From: Diatrype stigma | Taxonomy: Eukaryota; Ascomycota; Sordariomycetes; Xylariales; Diatrypaceae | Length of the DNA stretch: 64,000 bases | NCBI GenBank assembly: GCA_022225965.2 | Contig: JAKJXP020000033.1 | Coordinates: 248,001-312,000 of the forward strand | Direction: 5' to 3' | Shown here: piece after piece, positions 60,417 to 64,000 of the stretch | Position numbering within the stretch: the first letter of the stretch is position 1 | Layout: each line of letters opens with the position of its first letter | The notes under the pieces: generated by a model | Database searches by the model: none | The model's input: the letters and a program-made list of their open reading frames with translations, nothing else | Told to the model about the DNA's origin: nothing | Program-made: the position numbers and the translations under genes

Positions 60417-61193
60417 CTAGTGCTTCTCCCAGGGTTTAACAGTCTTCCCCTCTTCGTAGTTGCCCACTGGAGGTCTCCACATGAGGAACCAGGTTGAATG
60501 ACCGGCTTTCTTCTCCGTCGCCCTCCAAGCGTCATCAGGATCATGTGTTCGTGGTATAATAACGTTCTTCTCCACCTCGATAAACCCATTGGCATCGTAG
60601 AGGGGCCTGCCTATAGGAGTCGAGTCCAGAAACAGTTCTACTCCCATATCGTCCGCCTTGGCCATCCCCCAATCCATGAACTTCTGGCCGATACCTCTAC
60701 GCCGGTAATCTGGGTGCGTGAAGAGGATGAATAGATCTGAAATCCCAATCAGCTCTGACCATCCAGCAATCGCCATGTCTTACTCACAGACTTGCGACCG
60801 CTGGCCTATGCGAACTCTCGGCGCGGAGTGGATCGCGACGATTTGTTCGGCAAATCGTCGCGATCCATCATCAGGAAACCACGTAACTTCCATTTGGTGC
60901 TCGTTGGTAGATGGTTTTTCTTTATGAATATTCCATAGCGCACCGCCGGCAACTCCACCCGTATCGGTGTCAACCATCTTCTGCCAGTAGCTGGTGGGAT
61001 CCTCCGTGTGCCAGGAGTGCAGCCGAATGGCACACTCAGCTATAGCCTCCTCGCGCGCGTCGTGCGTATCGCCATGAATGGGGAAGTAGGCGTGGAAGAA
61101 CGGCTGGGGCGGGTCCTCATACGAGTCGAACATGCTCCTGGCGATTTCAGGGAGGTCAATTGCCGGGTCGACCTCGTGGAGTTCAAGCCCCAT
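60417..61193 (-). CDS. GNAT-family N-acetyltransferase
   Basis: Two exons on the minus strand, 61193-60788 and 60736-60417, with a 51-nt phase-1 intron (donor GTGAGT, acceptor TTTCAG), giving 241 aa. Removing the intron joins RSQVY to LFILFTHPDYRRRGIGQKFM, the acetyl-CoA-binding motif A with its RRxGIG loop. LFLDSTPIGRPLYDANGF is the typical motif-B region of this fungal group. The N-terminal half (about 1-110) is the substrate side, with HSWHTEDPTSYWQKMVD and a GGVAGGALW strand. No signal peptide or membrane segment. The substrate is unknown; such proteins may acetylate small molecules or peptides. A RIPped block starts about 130 bp upstream of the ATG. Confidence 0.88.
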
Positions 61194-61319
61194 TGTCGTG
61201 TCTGGGTGTCGAGTTGATAATTACACCCTCGTAATATCCTAGACAATATATGTTGGAATACGGTGGCTGGAAATCCAGGTGGCTGGGGACGACCCACACC
61301 TGTGGCTATATATATGGGA

Positions 61320-64000
61320 TGCCTTTACCTGCCTATAAAGTATACTCCTATTATATTAAATAACCTAATACAATATATCTTATAATTTACGTTTATATTT
61401 AATAGGTTATGAACCTGGTAAAGCTTATAAGGAATTCCTTATTATAAACTTATTTATTTATTTAAAATTTGCTTACATTATATAGACGTTAATAAACCGG
61501 CTTGCTGCGTTTTTTGCTGCAAACGAAGAATTCTTAATGCAACCTAATTAAAAATTAAATAATATACGGCATTTTACGAATATACATTGTATTTATCGGA
61601 AACGCCATTATTCGTATTTTATTTGTACTTATCTTAAAAATCCTATTTATACGGTAATAATAAATTATTCCATTTGAATTAAAATTTTATTATAAAATCT
61701 ATTAAGTACATATTATATTATTACCATTGCTTTCTTATTTTAAACAATAACGTCGGAATTAAGGAACTTACCGAAATTATTTTGTTTAAAAGCAATAAAA
61801 CGAGAATACGAATTTATTCGCTTCATTTTTACTTTTATTCGTTATTAAGGTAACGAATAAAACAATAACAAATTACGATGAATTTATTAAACGACAATAT
61901 AAATGAAAAACGAAGATATAACCTAAAAATTCGTTCCGTAGTAAGATCTTAGTTTTTCAGATTTCTTAACGAACGAAACTTCCCTTATCTTGTCCAAACA
62001 TTTTTATAACTTATAATTATATACTTTACAAACGACAACGACGAAGATCCAAACTATATACCCGAATTACTTAATCGTTCCTTTTCGTTACCAAATCCCA
62101 ATAACGTATTTATTATCTTTTTATCCTACGATTTAAACGAGATCGATTTATTCGGATTCGAAGCAATTTTACCCGAATCCATACCTAAATATATATCCAT
62201 ATTTATTCCGGATTCCATACGAGCATCTTCGCCCTTATTTTGTTTTATCCCTAAACCAAATCCAATCTTTAGCGCTTTTACCTTCTTTAGCTTATTTAAC
62301 GAACCCATTTATGGCCATACGCCTTTCCCTGGACCACCCGTTAAACTTCGTTCCAATATAGGACCTATAATGAAGCTTAGAAAAATACGCAAATACCAAG
62401 CTAAGGTTTAAGCTTAAGTTTAAACCTAAGCCCATAATATCGACCGAAACGAAAACCAGTTTATTCGATAACATAATAAAACTCGAGTTTTTTTCGGAAT
62501 GGATTAGCTTTAAACGGGAAATAATGGATTACTTCCATATTTAGAGATACGGCCGCTTATTACCGAAAAAAGACGAAACGGAAGGTTCTGACGTTACGAA
62601 CCTAAATAAATCTGAAAAGGTTAAAAAAAAAAGAATCTAAAAGGATAAATAAATTAAAACATTCGGCTATATCCGGTATAGGCTTAAAAAAAACTTTCGG
62701 TCCGAAATTAATAGCGATAAAAAATTAAACATTCTAGTTATTATCTGGAAATATTTTGCAAAACAATATCGACCTAAAAGTAACGCCGTTTTCCAGCAGC
62801 TTTTATATTAATGGGAAAATATTATCTTAATTATAAAAAACAACGTAACTACCTTAATAATTAAGCTACGTTAAATTAAAGCGGATTTTATCGAACTTAA
62901 TAAAGATTATACCATCTTTATTTTATATCTTATTAATAAATTCCTTTCCGCATTTGGCCCGAATTACGCCATTTTCTTCATTACTTTTTACCAGTTTTAC
63001 AGCATTATATCCGAACGAAAAAACGACAAAATCACCAAGGCTGTCGCAATTTTCGAAAAAACTTTATAGCTAACCCTTTAAAAGGAACAAAACATACGGA
63101 TTCGAAATAATAGTGGAATGTAAACCGGATTCTTTTAAATCCATCGTTCCAACAATAAAAACTAAAGGGATAAAGATAAACGCAAAGCACCCGATGGCGC
63201 TTAGTATATTTATTGCGAAGCTATAAAACGTAAAATAATAAATTACTCCCTTAACGAATACTTTTAGGAACATCCGGATAAGGCCCCTTTTTATTGGCGA
63301 AATAATAAAACTTAATCGAAAAAACAAAAAACCAACGATATTACAGCCATCCTTACCAAGTTAATATATGGAATTATTAATAATAACGATGCCGAGATCA
63401 CCGTTAATACCTTTTTAACGGCAAAAGACGATACCGCGGAGTTACCATTAATAATAACATAACTTAATATCTTATTACGTATTTTTAAGGGCCTTTTATT
63501 CGGAATTAATCCTATAGCTACCCGGATACGGCTTAATAAGTAATCCGCGGAATTAATACCGGACTTTAAATATTCCATTAACGGAATTCCGAATACCTCC
63601 GGAATAAGACAACGACTAATAAGATTAGGCCTTATGTTTTTACCTTAAAATAAAGCCATCGAGTTAATAAAGAAATTTTAAAAAATATTGGTCCTAAATA
63701 ATGGCTATAATTAAATCTTTTATTGCAAATGCGAATTATTTAATAAGCTTCGGCCCTATAAAAGTCCATAGATTTACGGCATTAAAAGCAAGGTTTTAAT
63801 ATCTAAAAAAAAGGGCATTATCGTTTTTTATATCCTAATTAACGGCAAAACAAAGCGTATTTAAATTTAAGATGCGATTTATTGCCTAGAACTAAAAACG
63901 AACCTTATTTCGGTTATTTAGCTTACCAAGAAAAGTGCGGAATTCTTATTTCGTATTAACGCCGCTTTCGGTACCAAAAGGGAATACATTTTCTTAACCG
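61320..64000 (+). mobile_element. 5' part of another RIPped Ty1/copia element, cut by the window end
   Basis: AT-rich, CpA-depleted sequence from about 61320 to the end; the left boundary is approximate because the second LTR is outside the window. The plus strand, broken by TAG/TAA, reads as a copia gag: a PKSNAVFQQLLY-x-WENI segment, LRQIKADF-like and IELNKDYTIFILYL, then FLSAFGPNYAIFFITFYQF and NDKITKAVAIFEKT (about 62760-63070). Protease-side sequence follows, with LELKTNLISVI-x-LTKKSAEFLF near 63890-63945, the usual segment before integrase. The LTR probably lies within about 61320-61750. It differs in sequence from the copia element at 38924, so it is a separate family. Confidence 0.72.

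Noticed and set aside
1..64000. tRNA genes, rRNA genes and CRISPR arrays
   Set aside because: No cloverleaf with A and B boxes, no rRNA-like stretch and no regularly spaced repeats were seen; CRISPR is not expected in a fungal nucleus.

Overview
The window is nuclear DNA of a filamentous ascomycete (Pezizomycotina, probably a Sordariomycete). The reasons are short 50-100 nt introns with GTAAGT/GTATGT-like donors, the gene set (fungal RXT3, GON7, VPS39, SDHAF4, SPX-type phosphate transporter, P450), and long AT-rich blocks of broken retrotransposons in which CpA/TpG is depleted while CpG survives. That pattern is the signature of repeat-induced point mutation (RIP). Coordinates are window coordinates; splice sites were assigned by eye.

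Layout. 1-5.4 kb: decayed DNA with a terpene-synthase-like remnant and an RNase H-fold gene carrying one in-frame stop. 5.4-7.1 kb: a secreted FAD-linked oxidase. 7.1-14.1 kb: gene-free DNA with microsatellites, a G-rich tract and copies of the palindrome TACCTAGGTA. 14.1-18.0 kb: RXT3-like subunit of the Rpd3L histone deacetylase complex. 19.5-20.1 kb: SDHAF4, a succinate dehydrogenase assembly factor. 20.3-36.2 kb: three mobile elements nested in one another, each with matched ends: a TIR DNA transposon (60-bp TIRs, 9-bp target duplication), inside it a Ty3/gypsy element (183-bp LTRs), and inside that a second LTR element (161-bp LTRs, 5-bp target duplication), the last two heavily RIPped. 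37.8-46.0 kb: two related small cysteine-rich genes, one intact and one broken, separated by a complete RIPped Ty1/copia element (412-bp LTRs, target duplication ACATC) that landed just upstream of the broken copy. 47.0-51.8 kb: GON7 (KEOPS complex) convergent with VPS39 (HOPS complex). 52.7-55.5 kb: SPX-domain phosphate transporter. 56.6-58.5 kb: cytochrome P450. 59.7-60.3 kb: a non-autonomous hAT-like element with an 8-bp target duplication. 60.4-61.2 kb: GNAT acetyltransferase. 61.3-64.0 kb: the 5' part of another RIPped Ty1/copia element running off the end.

The genes do not form one pathway. Conserved housekeeping genes (RXT3, SDHAF4, GON7, VPS39, phosphate transporter) alternate with accessory genes (oxidase, P450, GNAT, cysteine-rich pair) and transposon islands whose edges lie within about 120-200 bp of start codons. 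I found no tRNA, rRNA or CRISPR array. The least explained items are the cysteine-rich pair, the RNase H-like protein that lacks catalytic residues, and the over-represented TACCTAGGTA palindrome.
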